DNA from: Marinitoga lauensis
Lineage (GTDB): Bacteria > Thermotogota > Thermotogae > Petrotogales > Petrotogaceae
Direction: 5' to 3'
DNA: 64,000 bases
NCBI RefSeq assembly: GCF_004135675.1
Contig: NZ_QHLX01000004.1
Location: forward strand, 1 to 64,000
The notes beneath the pieces are model-generated. The model worked only from the letters and a program-made list of their open reading frames with translations, was not told the DNA's origin and ran no database searches. The position numbers and the translations under genes are program-made. Positions 46,790-57,679 of this stretch are shown here, piece after piece; the first letter of the stretch is position 1, and each line of letters starts with the position of its first letter.

Positions 46790-48069
46790 ATGAAGAAATT
46801 ATTAGTATTGATGTTGGTAGTAGTATTAGTATCTGCCGCTTTCGCAAAAATTACATTCTGGACAACCGAGGTTGAATCAGACAGAATGCAAAGAATCAGA
46901 GCACTAGCAACTATTTTTAAAGCACAAACAGGTATTGATGTTGAAGTTGTTCCTGTAGAAGAAAATGATTTATTAAAACAAATCCCTATTGCTAAAAACG
47001 CTGGAACATTGCCTGATCTTTTAGAAGGTGGAATTGAACCAATGATATTGTTAGGATCTCAAAATTTCTTAGATGAAGATTTAGCAACAAAAATTATAAA
47101 TGACTTTGGTGATATTTATAACGGTGCTGCAAGAATGTTAAGCAATGGTGCTGGAAAGTATTATGGAATCCCATTCACTGCATGGGTACAGGGAATATGG
47201 TATAGAAAAGACATGTTCGCATCTCAGGATTTAGGTGATCCTGTAACATGGTATAACATCGCTTTAGCTGCTAAAGTTTTAAATAACCCAAAAAAGGTGT
47301 TTATGGTATTATTTTACCTAAAAAAGCTGACGCTTATGCAGAACAAGTATTTACAGAAGTTGCTTTAGCGAATGGTGCAAGACCTATTGATGAAAATGGA
47401 AATATAACATTCAATACTCCTGAAATGATTGAAGCTTTCAGATTCTATAAAGAATTGGGAAAATATTCAAAACCTGGTTTCACAACAGTTTTAGATGCTT
47501 TAAAAGGTTATTTAAATGGTGAAACAGCAATGATTTTCTACTCAACATATATTATGGATGATATTGCTGTTGAAGAAGTTCAAAAAGGTAGAATAAACAA
47601 GTTTAATCCTGAATTAGTAAAAAATACTGGTTTTGCTAATAAAATGATTAACACAAGACCTACATCATATGGTCAAGTTGTAGCTTTAGGAATAACAAAG
47701 AATGCTAATAAAGAAGAAGTAGAAAAATTTGTTAAATTCTTAATGGCAGATAAAAACTACGTATATTGGGTACATATGGCTCCAGGCGGAATGAACCCAA
47801 CAAGAAAATCAATTGCAGAAAGTGACGCTTTCTTAGATAATCCTGTATTAAAGAGATATGGAAAAGCTAAAATTGCTGAAATTGTTGGTGCTTTAGATTC
47901 TGTTGAAAGATTTGAATTTATTAAAGGTAAAGTTATTACAGATATGAGTAAGTTAAGTGCAAATTTTGTAATCGGTAAAGCTATTAACTATATGTTTGCT
48001 AACGATTGGACACCTCAGCAAACAGCAATGTGGGCACAAAAAGAAGCAGAAAAAGTTTTAGGTAAATAA
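46790..48069 (+). CDS. Sugar ABC transporter substrate-binding protein (one apparent frameshift)
   Basis: Family 1 extracellular solute-binding protein, about 425 aa. Signal peptide MKKLLVLMLVVVLVSAAFA with no lipobox, so secreted to the periplasmic space. ITFWTTEVESDRMQRIRALA, NAGTLPDLLEGGIEPM, YYGIPFTAWVQGIWYRKDMF and GGMNPTRKSIAESDAF are typical blocks. A shift in AAAAAAGG near 47297 splits it. AAAGGGGG precedes the ATG. Ligand likely a disaccharide-like glucoside, judged only from the downstream phosphorylase. Confidence 0.85.
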
Positions 48070-48083
48070 TTATTCTTTTTCAT

Positions 48084-48110
48084 AAAGGGGATTCCAAATC
48101 CCCTTTTTTT
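48084..48110 (+). terminator. Intercistronic partial terminator
   Basis: AAAGGGGAT / ATCCCCTTT hairpin followed by a T-run, between the binding-protein and permease genes. It should let the binding protein be made in excess over the membrane subunits. Confidence 0.75.
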
Positions 48111-48127
48111 AAAAAGGAGGTTTAAAG

Positions 48128-48994
48128 ATGGCTGTAATGTCGCTAAGAGAGAAAGATGCAAGGTTTGGTTGGAAATTAGTACTACCAACGGTTATAATTA
48201 TAGCTTTGTTAATTTTATACCCCGTATTTTATAATATATATTTAAGTTTTTTTGAGGTATCAATTTCAGATGCCCCAAACAAATTTGTTGGACTACAAAA
48301 TTATAAGGAAATTTTAACTGATTCATCTTTTTGGAAATCTTTTGGTATTACCCTTTTATTTACATTTACAACTGTTATAGGAAGTATTCTCCTGGGGTTA
48401 GGTGTAGCTTTATTAATGAATAGAGAATTTCCCGGAAGAGGTATTGTAAGGGCATTATTGTTATTACCATATGTTACACCGTTGATAGCAATAGTGTTTG
48501 CATGGAAATATATTTTTTTGCCAATCGATGGACCTTTAATGAAATTTTTAGCATATTTTGGAATGGATCCAGGTAATGATTTTGTAAACAATCCAAATAA
48601 TGCTTTTTGGGTTGTTTCAATATTTAATATCTGGAGAAATTTTCCATTTGTTTATTTAATGCTATTATCAAGATTACAATCAATTAATTCGGACTATTAC
48701 GAAGCTGCAGAAATAGATGGAGCTAGCAATTGGCAGAAATTCGTTCATATAACTTTACCAGAGTTATACTTTGTTATTGCTTCTGTAGCATTATTAAGAG
48801 GAATATGGAATTTCTATAAATTTGATGAGGTATACCTTATGTCTAAATTTGCCAATACCTTGCCTATATATATATACGAAAAAGCTTTCACTGGAGTTCC
48901 TGAACAGGGTGTTGCTGCTGCTATAGCAACCATTTTATTTGTTATTATGATTTCATTAATAGGTATATACGTAAAGAAGGTGTTAAAATGGTAA
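48128..48994 (+). CDS. Sugar ABC transporter permease, MalF type
   Basis: 288 aa, six predicted helices. N-terminal LVLPTVIIIALLILYPVFYN, the loop FVGLQNYKEILTDSSFWKSF, and the EAA motif YYEAAEIDGASNWQKFVHIT for ATPase docking. No ATPase gene follows, so it must share a genome-wide MsmK/UgpC-like ATPase. Overlaps the next gene by seven bases. AAAAAGGAGG ribosome binding site. Confidence 0.9.
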   Translation: MAVMSLREKDARFGWKLVLPTVIIIALLILYPVFYNIYLSFFEVSISDAPNKFVGLQNYKEILTDSSFWKSFGITLLFTFTTVIGSILLGLGVALLMNREFPGRGIVRALLLLPYVTPLIAIVFAWKYIFLPIDGPLMKFLAYFGMDPGNDFVNNPNNAFWVVSIFNIWRNFPFVYLMLLSRLQSINSDYYEAAEIDGASNWQKFVHITLPELYFVIASVALLRGIWNFYKFDEVYLMSKFANTLPIYIYEKAFTGVPEQGVAAAIATILFVIMISLIGIYVKKVLKW

Positions 48995-49958
48995 AGAAAA
49001 AAAGCTTTTTAAGAACTCTTGGATTTTGGACTTTAATTGCTGCTTTAGTCATTTTTGTTACATATCCGTTTGCCTGGATGGTATCTGTATCCTTTAGATA
49101 TGACACTGATGCTTTTGAACCCGGAATCATCCCCAAAAGGCCAACACTTGATACATATGCTATTCTTTTAGGATTCAAGAAATCAGTTCGTGAAGAGTTG
49201 AGTAATGAACAACAACAGTTGTTGGAAATTATAAAAACTTTACCTGAAGAGCAACAAGCAGCTGTATTAGCTCAAATTAAAGCTCAAAGAAAAAAGAATC
49301 TTTCCCATTTTTAAGATTTTTTAGAAACAGTTTGTTATTAGCAGGATTAAGTGCTTTTGTGAGCTTAATATTATCCATATTTGGTGCTTATGCGTTTAGT
49401 AGAATAGATTTTAAAGGAAGAGGATCAATACAACGTGGTGTATTAATTGTATACCTTTTTGGAGGTACAATATTAGCTGTTCCTTTATATCAAATTTTCG
49501 TTAAAATCGGTTTAACATCATCAGGAATATCTTCTGCTTTTGCTTTATTTGTTATTTATATTGTTCAAACTATACCTGTTTCACTTTACATGCTTGGAAA
49601 TTATTTTAGAACTATACCAAGATCAATAGAAGAAGCAGCAATTATTGATGGAACGAGTAGAATGGGAGTTATCACAAAAATAATAATTCCTTTATCTTTA
49701 CCTGCTATAATTACTGTATATATATATGCGTTTATGATTGCATGGAATGAATTCTTATTCGCATCTATATTTGTAAGACCATTCCCGGAATTTTATACAT
49801 TACCATTGGGATTAAACGAAATATTCAATTCTGAACATGCAATATGGGCAAAAATGATGGCAGCTTCAGTAGTTACTGCTGTTCCTGTTGTTATAATGTT
49901 TATGATGATGGAAAAATATTTAACAGGTGGATTAACCGCCGGTGGTGTAAAAGAATAA
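48988..49958 (+). CDS. Sugar ABC transporter permease, MalG type, with unusual loop insert (one apparent frameshift)
   Basis: About 322 aa. TM1 GFWTLIAALVIFVTYPFAWM, then a periplasmic loop carrying an extra Gln/Glu-rich helical stretch (LSNEQQQLLEIIKTLPEEQQ and AAVLAQIKAQRKK) not usual for MalG proteins. After the shift near 49312 come FRNSLLLAGLSAFVSLIL, the EAA motif IEEAAIIDGTSRMGVITKI and the end MFMMMEKYLTGGLTAGGVKE. Pairs with the upstream permease. Confidence 0.85.
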
Positions 49959-49970
49959 GAGGTGATTTTT

Positions 49971-50776
49971 ATGATTATTAACAAAATTAAGGGAATTTAC
50001 AACTCATTAACCAAAAGAGAAAAAAAAGTAGCTGATTATATTATCGAAAGAGCTCCGGACGTAATTCACTATAGTATTACTGAATTGGCTAATTGGTCTG
50101 AAGTAAGCGAAACTACAGTATATAGAGTAATAAAAAATTGGGATTTACAGGATATCAGGATTTTAAAATTACACTTGCTAAAGAATTATCGGAGCCATCT
50201 TTTAAAGAAACTGGTGAAGAAGATCTTTTTTCTAATTTTCATAATAAAATTTGCAATAGTTTAAATATTATTTACAAAAATCTAAACAAAGATCTTTTAA
50301 ATAAAGTCGCTGATAGAATATTACAATCTGAAAAATTAATATTTTTCGCTGTAGGTAGATCTTTTCCTGTAGCCCTTGATAGCTCTTTAAAATTTGCTGC
50401 TCTGGGATTACCTGCTGCAGCTTATTCGGATCCACATATGCAGGTAATCGTAGGTGCAAATTTAAGCGAAAAAGATACTGTTATATCAATTAGCCATTCG
50501 GGATATATTAGAGATGTTTTTAAATCCACACAAATTGCAAAGGATGCTGGTGCTTATACAGTAGCAATAACCTCCGGAGTAGATTCACCATTAAGTATGG
50601 TTGTACATGACGTGATCTATACCACACCAAGCGATCCTTCTGAAAATGAATTTACACATGACAGAATTGGAGAAATGTATATTATTGAATTATTATACAA
50701 TATTGTTGTTTCAAAAAAATTTAGCGATGAACATTTTGATAAATTAAAAGATGTTATAAAACCAAAGAAATTTTAA
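49971..50776 (+). CDS. RpiR/MurR-family transcriptional regulator (one apparent frameshift)
   Basis: About 268 aa. N-terminal HTH_6 domain: YNSLTKREKKVADYIIERAP, VIHYSITELANWSEVSETTV, restored VIKKLGFTGYQDFKITLAKE across a shift near 50140. C-terminal SIS sugar-phosphate domain: KLIFFAVGRSFPVALDSSLK and DTVISISHSGYIRDVFKSTQ. It senses a phosphosugar and probably controls the operon through the palindrome at 46722-46753. ATG 49971 follows AGAGGTGA. Confidence 0.85.
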
Positions 50777-50790
50777 AAGAGGTGTTTATA

Positions 50791-52472
50791 ATGAACAAAA
50801 AAATATATGAAAAACTAAAGTTTTTATATTCAAATGAAGCAGAAGAAGTATATAATAAATTGATGAATTTAATAGAAAGATATAAAATTTCAGATAAAGA
50901 TATTGATTTAACAGAAAAGGATGTTATTTTAATTACATATGGTGATTCAATAAAAAAAGAAGGAGAAAAACCTTTACATACTTTACATAAATTTTTAAAT
51001 GATCATGTTAAAGATATTATTAATACTGTACATATACTTCCATTTTTCCCATATTCATCAGATGATGGTTTTTCTGTAATAGATTATAAAAAAGTAAATC
51101 CAGAACTTGGTAATTGGGAGGATATTGAAAGATTATCAAAAGATTATAATTTAATGTTTGATGCGGTGATAAATCATATTTCCAAGCAGAGCGAATGGTT
51201 TAAAGAATACTTAAAAGGAAATCCAAAATATAAAAATTATTTTATTGAACAGGAACCTGTGGAAGAATTAAAAAAAGTAACAAGACCCAGAGCTTTACCA
51301 TTATTGCATGTATATGAAACAAAAGACGGAAAAAAATATATCTGGACTACATTTAGTGAAGATCAAATTGATTTAAATTATAAATCTACAGATTTATTCC
51401 TGGAAATAGTTGAAATATTATTGTTTTATGCTAAAAAAGGAGCGAAACTAATTAGATTAGATGCAATTGGATATTTGTGGAAAGAGTTAGGAACTACCTG
51501 CATCCACTTAGAACAAACACATAAAATGATACAGTTATTCAGAGATATACTTGACTTAACTGCAAAAGATGTAATTTTAATAACAGAGACAAATGTACCA
51601 CATAAGGAAAATATATCTTATTTTGGCGATGGATATAACGAAGCACAGATGGTATATAATTTTTCACTTCCACCTTTAGTTTTACATTCTTTTTATCAAA
51701 GAATGCTTATTATATTTCACATTGGGCAAACACATTAGAAACACCAAGTGATAAAACAACGTTTTTTAATTTCTTAGCTTCACATGATGGAATAGGCTTA
51801 ATGCCTGCAAAAGGCATATTAAAAGATGAAGAGATAGATTATTTAGTTGAACACACCTTAAAAAATAAAGGATTAGTTTCATATAAAAGTAATCCGGATG
51901 GTTCAAAATCACCATATGAATTAAATATAAATTACTTCGATGCATTATACGAAGAAAGTGAAGAAATGGAATTAAATATACGAAAATTTGTTTCTGCCTA
52001 TGCAATAGCATCCGCAATGAAAGGAGTACCGGGTATATATATTCATAGCTTATTGGGATCCAGAAATTATTATGAGGGTGTAAAAAGAACTGGAATGAAT
52101 AGAACTATCAATAGGGAAAAATTAGACTATGATAAACTTGAAAAAGAGATAAATAACCCTGAGTCATTAAGACATAAGATTTTTAACGCTATGAAGAATA
52201 TGTTAAAAATTAGAACCGCACATAAAGCCTTTAATCCAAAAGCAAAACAAAAAGTTTTATTCTTAGACGATAGAGTATTCTCTTTTATCAGAGAATATGA
52301 GAATGAAAAGCTATTAGTGTTAACAAATGTCTCAAATGAAAAAATAACATTAGAATTAGAAAATACTCTTTCCGAAAGTCCAATAGACTTATTATCCAAT
52401 AAATCAATTGAAGTAAATAATAATAAATTAATTATTAGATTAAAACCTTATGAGACTCTCTGGATAAAATAA
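50791..52472 (+). CDS. GH13_18 phosphorylase, sucrose/glucosylglycerate phosphorylase family (one apparent frameshift)
   Basis: About 560 aa after correcting a shift near 51705. Starts ... DVILITYGDSI...PLHTLHKFLNDHV, the GH13_18 hallmark. Nucleophile LIRLDAIGYLWKE (Asp ~224), acid/base LITETNVPH (Glu ~266) and FLASHDGIGLMPAKG (Asp). Splits an alpha-glucoside with phosphate to glucose 1-phosphate. The family includes enzymes for sucrose, sucrose 6-phosphate, glucosylglycerol and glucosylglycerate; the YGDS and SHDGIG context leans to glucosylglycerate phosphorylase, but this is uncertain. GAGGTG before ATG 50791. Last gene of the transporter operon. Confidence 0.8.
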
Positions 52473-52475
52473 ATT

Positions 52476-52500
52476 AGCCCAAATAGGGGCTTTATTTTTA
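52476..52500 (+). terminator. Terminator of the sugar operon
   Basis: AGCCC (52476-52480) and GGGCT (52487-52491) stem followed by TTATTTTTATTT. Confidence 0.65.
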
Positions 52501-52573
52501 TTTGAGAAGGTATACTTATAATTTGTAATACCGCCAGAGATATGATAAAATTTTCCTGAAAGGCGGTGTTAAA

Positions 52574-53120
52574 GTGAAAAATATTACAGATTTTTTTAAA
52601 GAACAAAAAATAAATTTTGACACACAAAGATTATATAAAAACAATAATCAAAAAATTGCAGTAATGTGTTATGCCGAAAATGAAGAAAATGAGATATTAA
52701 TGCTTGAAAGAATTAAAGAACCTTTTTCAGGATATCTTGTTCCCCAGGAGGTAAAGTTGAAGAGAATGAAGATATAATAAAAGCCATTAAAAGGGAGTTC
52801 ATGGAAGAAACTGGCTTTGAATTGAAGAATATAAGATTAAAAGTTTTTACCTCGGAAGAAGGGCCTAAACATTACAATTGGATATTGTTTATATTTTTAG
52901 CAGATATAAAAAGGATAAATTGAACTATTGCAACGAAGGAATATTAAAATGGGTGAAAAAAGATAAATTATTAGAAGAAAATCTTACCGATATTGATAAA
53001 AAGATTATTCCATATTTATATGAAAATGAAGGAATATACTTTATAGAAATTAATTATAACGAAAACAAAAAAGCAGAAATCATAAATATAGACAAAGTAC
53101 AAGATAAAATAATAAAATAA
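52574..53120 (+). CDS. Nudix hydrolase (apparent frameshifts)
   Basis: About 180 aa. Correcting shifts near 52745 (C-run) and 52890 restores VPPGGKVEENEDIIKAIKRE followed by FMEETGF, a complete Nudix box (GX5EX7REUXEEXGU). The N-terminal extension FFKEQKINFDTQRLYKNNNQ is unusual for short MutT-like proteins. Hydrolyses a nucleoside diphosphate linked to another moiety; substrate unknown. GGCGGTG precedes the GTG start. Confidence 0.75.
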
Positions 53121-53189
53121 TATTCGCTCATCCGGTGAAAATTCTTATTCTTTAAAAATAGACTAAAAATAAAACTCATTCAGACGCTT

Positions 53190-53314
53190 GATTGCTTTTC
53201 TGAAAAAATCATTCATTCTCAGCCGCCGCTCAGATTTTACATCCTGCAAAAGCTTCGCTCAAAAAAACGTCCTGTTTTTTTGTCGGCTTTCATTCATGAT
53301 TTTTTCAGGCAATC
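53190..53314. repeat. Large branched inverted-repeat structure, no gene
   Basis: The intergenic 53121-53439 contains no gene. Outer stem GATTGC/GCAATC (53190-53195, 53309-53314) and CTGAAAAAATCAT/ATGATTTTTTCAG (53200-53212, 53296-53308), then AGCCG/CGGCT (53221-53225, 53284-53288) and an inner AAAAAAAC/GTTTTTTT hairpin. Sequence is GC-richer than its surroundings. It could be a miniature transposable element, REP-like unit or structured RNA, besides terminating both flanking genes. Confidence 0.6.
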
Positions 53315-53439
53315 CGCGAGTCTTCATTCGTTTTATTTTTTTATTCTATTAAATATCTTTTGGAATTTTCAAGGACTTGCTCATATTATTTTTCTTATTT
53401 TATTTTATCGACAATCTGTACAGAATTGTCAGGTTTAAA

Positions 53440-54268
53440 TTATATTTCTCTAAACTCTTTAATTCCAAGTCTTACTGATGCTATTATTAAAGCAGATAAT
53501 AGTATTAATGCTCCGATTATTTGTTTTATCGTCATTGTTTCTCCTAAAAACAGATATGCAGATAACATTGCAAAAATAGGTTCTCCAACGAAAATAAAAG
53601 CTGTTGTATTAGTTGAAACAACTTTCTGATATTTTAATTGAATTAATGTTGCAAAGGTGGAAGCCAATGCCGCTGTAAAAAAAGCCGTTCCTATCATTGG
53701 AAGAGTTATGTTTACAGGTTTTGTAAATGCCAATACTCCATTTAATACAGCAACAACTAAAAATTGATACCCTAATAATGATGTTTCTTCTACTATTTTA
53801 GAGTATTTTGTAATATATACCATCGATAATGCAAAGGCTACAGCACATATAAATGTAAGAATGTCACCTAAATTAATTCCATGAATTCCACCCGATAAAA
53901 AGTATGAACCAATAGCTGCCAGAGGTAATGCAATTAAATGATTTATGCGTGGCTTTTCTTTTTCTACTAAATAAGAAAATAATGGAGTCAAAACTATATA
54001 TAATGAAGTAATAAAACCACTTTTGATGCAGTTGTTAATGTTAACCCAATTGTTTGGGTAATAAATCCTAAAGCTATAAATAAACCTATTATGGCACCAT
54101 ACTTAAAATTTTGTTTCTTCCAGATTAAAAAAGATAACAATGATGCTATTGCAAACCTAATTGTTAGAAAAATATATACATCGTCTCCTCCAACTGTTAC
54201 CTTCACTAAAGGAAATGTGCTTCCCAGATAAATGTAACAAGTAATAACAAAAAATATGCTTTAAACAT
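53440..54268 (-). CDS. EamA/DMT-family transporter (apparent frameshifts)
   Basis: Ten predicted membrane helices in two EamA repeats, about 275 aa, after correction of shifts near 54225, 54030 and 53995. N-terminal WGSTFPLVKV, FLTIRFAIASLLSFLIW, then LTPLFSYLVEKEKPRINHLI and the second repeat ALASTFATLIQLKYQKVVST ending LSALIIASVRLGIKEF. Exports or imports small metabolites; substrate unknown. GGGGGATAAA precedes ATG 54268. Confidence 0.8.
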
Positions 54269-54372
54269 TTTATCCCCCATTTAATATTTCGTATTACTAA
54301 TTATTTTATCATTTTTCTTTTTGGATGTCAAAAAAATGTTATAATAGAAACAAGAAATAACGGGGTGAAATT

Positions 54373-55488
54373 ATGGCATCAAAAGTTTATTTTACTGATT
54401 TAAGAACAAGACCTGGTATGAATCTACTTGATAAATTAGAACGTTTGGTAAAAAAAGCAGGAATTGAAAATATAGATTTTAAAGAAAAATTTGTCGCTAT
54501 TAAAATTCATTTTGGAGAACCAGGAAATCTTGCATATATAAGACCTAATTATGCTGCAAGAATTGCAAAGATTATCAAAGAATTGGGTGGAAGGCCTTTC
54601 CTAACTGATGCTAATACTCTATACACCGGAAGAAGATCAAATGCATTAGACCATTTAGAAAGTGCATATGAAAATGGTTTTAATCCATTAGCTGTGGGCT
54701 GTCATGTTGTTATAGCAGATGGAATAAAAGGAACTGATTATACTGAAATCCCTATAAACCTGGAATATTGTAAAACCGCAAAAATCGGAACTGCTATTGT
54801 GGATAGCGATGTAATTATTGCTATGTCTCATTTTAAAGGGCATGAACAGGCTGGTTTTGGCGGAACATTAAAAAATCTCGGAATGGGGTGTGCTTCACGT
54901 GGTGGAAAATTAGAGTTACACTCTACCTCTCAACCAAAAATTGTAGAAAAAAATTGCGTTGGTTGTGGTATTTGCGTTAAAAATTGTGCTCACGATGCTA
55001 TTCATTTAAATGAAAACAAAATTGCCTATATTGATTATGACAAATGCGTTGGTTGCGGGCAATGTGTTGCGGTTTGTCAATATAATGCAGCTCAGGTTGT
55101 ATGGGATGAATCTTCCGAGATTATGAATAAAAAAATTGCAGAATATACATATGCAATTGTTAAGGATAAACCTGCTTTTTATATCAACTTTATTATGAAT
55201 GTCTCTCCAGATTGTGATTGTTGGTCCAATAATGATTATCCATTAATTCCTGACATTGGTATTGCTGCTTCATTTGATCCGGTTGCGCTGGATACAGCAA
55301 GCGTTGATTTGGTTAAAAACGCACCTGTTTTACCTGGAAGTAAAATATACAAAGATCACACACATGATTTTGTAGGGGAGGATAAATTTAAATTTGTTCA
55401 TCCAAATGCAGATTGGGAAGCTGGATTAAATCACGCAGAAAAAATCGGTTTGGGTACTAAAGATTACGAGTTAATAGAAGTAAAATAA
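54373..55488 (+). CDS. DUF362 protein with two 4Fe-4S clusters
   Basis: 371 aa. N-terminal DUF362 domain: FVAIKIHFGEPGNLAYIRPN, DANTLYTGRRSNALDHL, MSHFKGHEQAGFGGTLKNLG. Then a bacterial ferredoxin insert with CVGCGICVKNC and CVGCGQCVAVC, each completing CXXCXXCX3C binding for one cluster, and a C-terminal DUF362 segment IGIAASFDPVALDTASVDLV. Redox or metal-handling role unknown. ACGGGGTGA ribosome binding site; TGTTATAAT extended -10 near 54337-54345. Confidence 0.85.
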   Translation: MASKVYFTDLRTRPGMNLLDKLERLVKKAGIENIDFKEKFVAIKIHFGEPGNLAYIRPNYAARIAKIIKELGGRPFLTDANTLYTGRRSNALDHLESAYENGFNPLAVGCHVVIADGIKGTDYTEIPINLEYCKTAKIGTAIVDSDVIIAMSHFKGHEQAGFGGTLKNLGMGCASRGGKLELHSTSQPKIVEKNCVGCGICVKNCAHDAIHLNENKIAYIDYDKCVGCGQCVAVCQYNAAQVVWDESSEIMNKKIAEYTYAIVKDKPAFYINFIMNVSPDCDCWSNNDYPLIPDIGIAASFDPVALDTASVDLVKNAPVLPGSKIYKDHTHDFVGEDKFKFVHPNADWEAGLNHAEKIGLGTKDYELIEVK

Positions 55489-55511
55489 AGCAGCCAAAAG
55501 GCTGCTTTATT
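55484..55511. terminator. Bidirectional terminator
   Basis: AATAAAGCAGCC / GGCTGCTTTATT with AAAA loop, between the convergent DUF362 and flavin reductase genes. Confidence 0.85.
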
Positions 55512-55959
55512 ACATTAATTTATGTTCCCCGTATAATAATGGTGTATCAGTTTTTAATATTTCTTGATTTATAACTTCACCAATATATATTACATGATCA
55601 CCAGCATCGGCTTTATTTACAATTTTACATTCAAAAAATGCTACAATATTTTTAATCTTTGGAATTCCGTTTTTTGTTAATTCGAAATCCACATTTTCAA
55701 ATTTATTAACATTTCTGCCACTTTTACTACCAAATAATTTTGCTAAATCTTTTTGTTCTTTCGATAATATACATACACCAAATTTATCAATATTTTCTAA
55801 TAACTCATACGAATATCTTTGTTTTCCAATAGAAATTGCTATCATTGGAGGTTTTATGGATACCCTTGTAATCCAAGCAACCGTTATTCCATTTAAAGTA
55901 CCATTAGAGTTTATAGTAACAATTGAGACAACATTATATATTTTCCCCAATGCATCCAT
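55510..55959 (-). CDS. Flavin reductase-like FMN-binding protein
   Basis: 149 aa from ATG 55959 (CTAGGAGAG ribosome binding site; the longer frame to 55995 lacks one). Signature SIVTINSNGTLNGITVAWIT, KPPMIAISIGKQRYSYELLE and FGVCILSKEQKDLAKLFGSK SGR match the HpaC/flavoredoxin family that binds FMN and reduces flavins or acts as electron carrier. The partner is unknown. Confidence 0.8.
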   Translation of the reverse strand: MDALGKIYNVVSIVTINSNGTLNGITVAWITRVSIKPPMIAISIGKQRYSYELLENIDKFGVCILSKEQKDLAKLFGSKSGRNVNKFENVDFELTKNGIPKIKNIVAFFECKIVNKADAGDHVIYIGEVINQEILKTDTPLLYGEHKLM

Positions 55960-56000
55960 ATTTTCTCTCCTAGTTTCAAAAGTATCTTTCAGCATTTTTA

Positions 56001-57664
56001 TTAGTTATTATCTCCCATCATATTTTTTAAAGTTGTTTTTATTTCGTCTACCGCTTTTTGAGATTCTGCTTTTATTTTTTCATCATTTGTAGTATCTATT
56101 ATTTTTTCAAATGCTCTAAGCATTTTTTCTAATTCAGGCTGTATTACATCTTTAGGTTGTGAAGAAATGTATTGTTTTATATATTGATAATATGTGTAAT
56201 TATATTCAAAGGAAATTTGAGGATCATCTGGATTTAATTGATATAATCTTATCAATGTATCCATATCTTTATTTTTCATATACATCTCTTTAAGTATGTT
56301 GAACTCTTTTGTTTTTAATCCTTCTTCATATTTTTTAGTTGCTTCTATATCAATTGGCTTTGTAAATAATTCCGGATACATAATTTTGGCATAATACAAA
56401 TTTTCTAAATCTTTTTTCAATGCCGTTTTTTTATCTTTTACTTTCTCATCTTTAATATTTGATAATTCTGATTCAAGAGCATCAATTTTATCACTTATTT
56501 GTTTATCTGTCATATTAATATATTCACTGTTTTTATATTTTGAAATAAGAGTGCTTAATTCAACCATTTCTGGTAAAGTGCTATCCAATTCCTTAACTAA
56601 ACCCAAATAACTAATTTTCCATAATTCTGGTGCATTCGGATTTGATCTAATTGCATCATATAGCTTCTTTTCAATATCCATTTTATCTTCTAAAGTTTTT
56701 GCCTTTTCAATTCTATCTTCATATATTAGAGGTTCATATTTTATGGCATAACTAAAATCTTTTGAGTAATTCATATACCATTTATATAATTTATTATTTT
56801 TTATTTCATCTTTTAAAGAAGCCATTAATTTAGAATCATTCTCAATATCTTCAACGGAGTTATATACTTTTTTCCCTTCAACTTTAATTATATGATAGCC
56901 ATAATTTGATTTTACTGGACCAACTATTTCCCCAACTTTTGCATTATATGCTGCATTGAAATATTCTGGAACAATTTGACTTCTTGTTACCCAATCCATT
57001 TTCCACCATTTTTAGCTGATTGTGTATCAATAGAATACTTTTTAGCTGCATCCTCAAATGAGATTTGACCACTTTTTATTTCTTTTAATATCTTATTTGC
57101 TGTAGCTTCATCTGTAACCAATATATGTTTTGTTAAAACTTTTTCATTTTTTTCTTTTATGTCATTAAAATTATTTTTTACATAATCATCTAATTCTTTT
57201 TCAGTTACTGTTCCAATTGTTGAATCTACATATTTATAATATTCTCCTGTAGATAAAGCATCTCTTAAATATTGTTTAAGTTTTTCTTCTGAACCAAAAT
57301 AATTAATAATCTGCTCTTTTGTTTGAGGATTGCTTAAATATTGGGAAGCTAAGTCTTCCACTTTTTGATTTATTTTATCCATATCTATAGTATATCCGTT
57401 TTCCTTTGCATAATATTCAAGAATCTTATAATTCAATATATCTTTTATTGTTGATAACATATAATATGGTTCCTTCATCTTATCATATTGCTGACCACTC
57501 TGCTGTAAGGAATTAATTCTATTCATATATTCAATTTCAAACCTTTTGTCATCTAAAGAATAGTTTTCCAAAACCTTACCATCTTTTGTCAAATACCCAA
57601 CTATTTCTGAAAAAGCAAAAACACTAAATACAACTAATAGTAAAACTAAAACTATTTTTCTCAT
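56001..57664 (-). CDS. Exported parvulin-type peptidyl-prolyl isomerase/foldase (one apparent frameshift)
   Basis: About 553 aa after a shift near 57000. Signal peptide MRKIVLVLLLVVFSVFAFS, SurA-like N-domain (residues 20-180), parvulin domain TKHILVTDEATANKILKEIK ... GPVKSNYGYHIIKVEGKK, then a long helical C-terminal half with TPR-like repeats, notably ELWKISYLGLVKELDSTLPE and DMDTLIRLYQLNPDDPQISF. Probably helps secreted or outer-envelope proteins fold. The long C-terminal extension is unusual for SurA/PrsA. Confidence 0.8.
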
Positions 57665-57679
57665 ACTACACCTCCAAAT

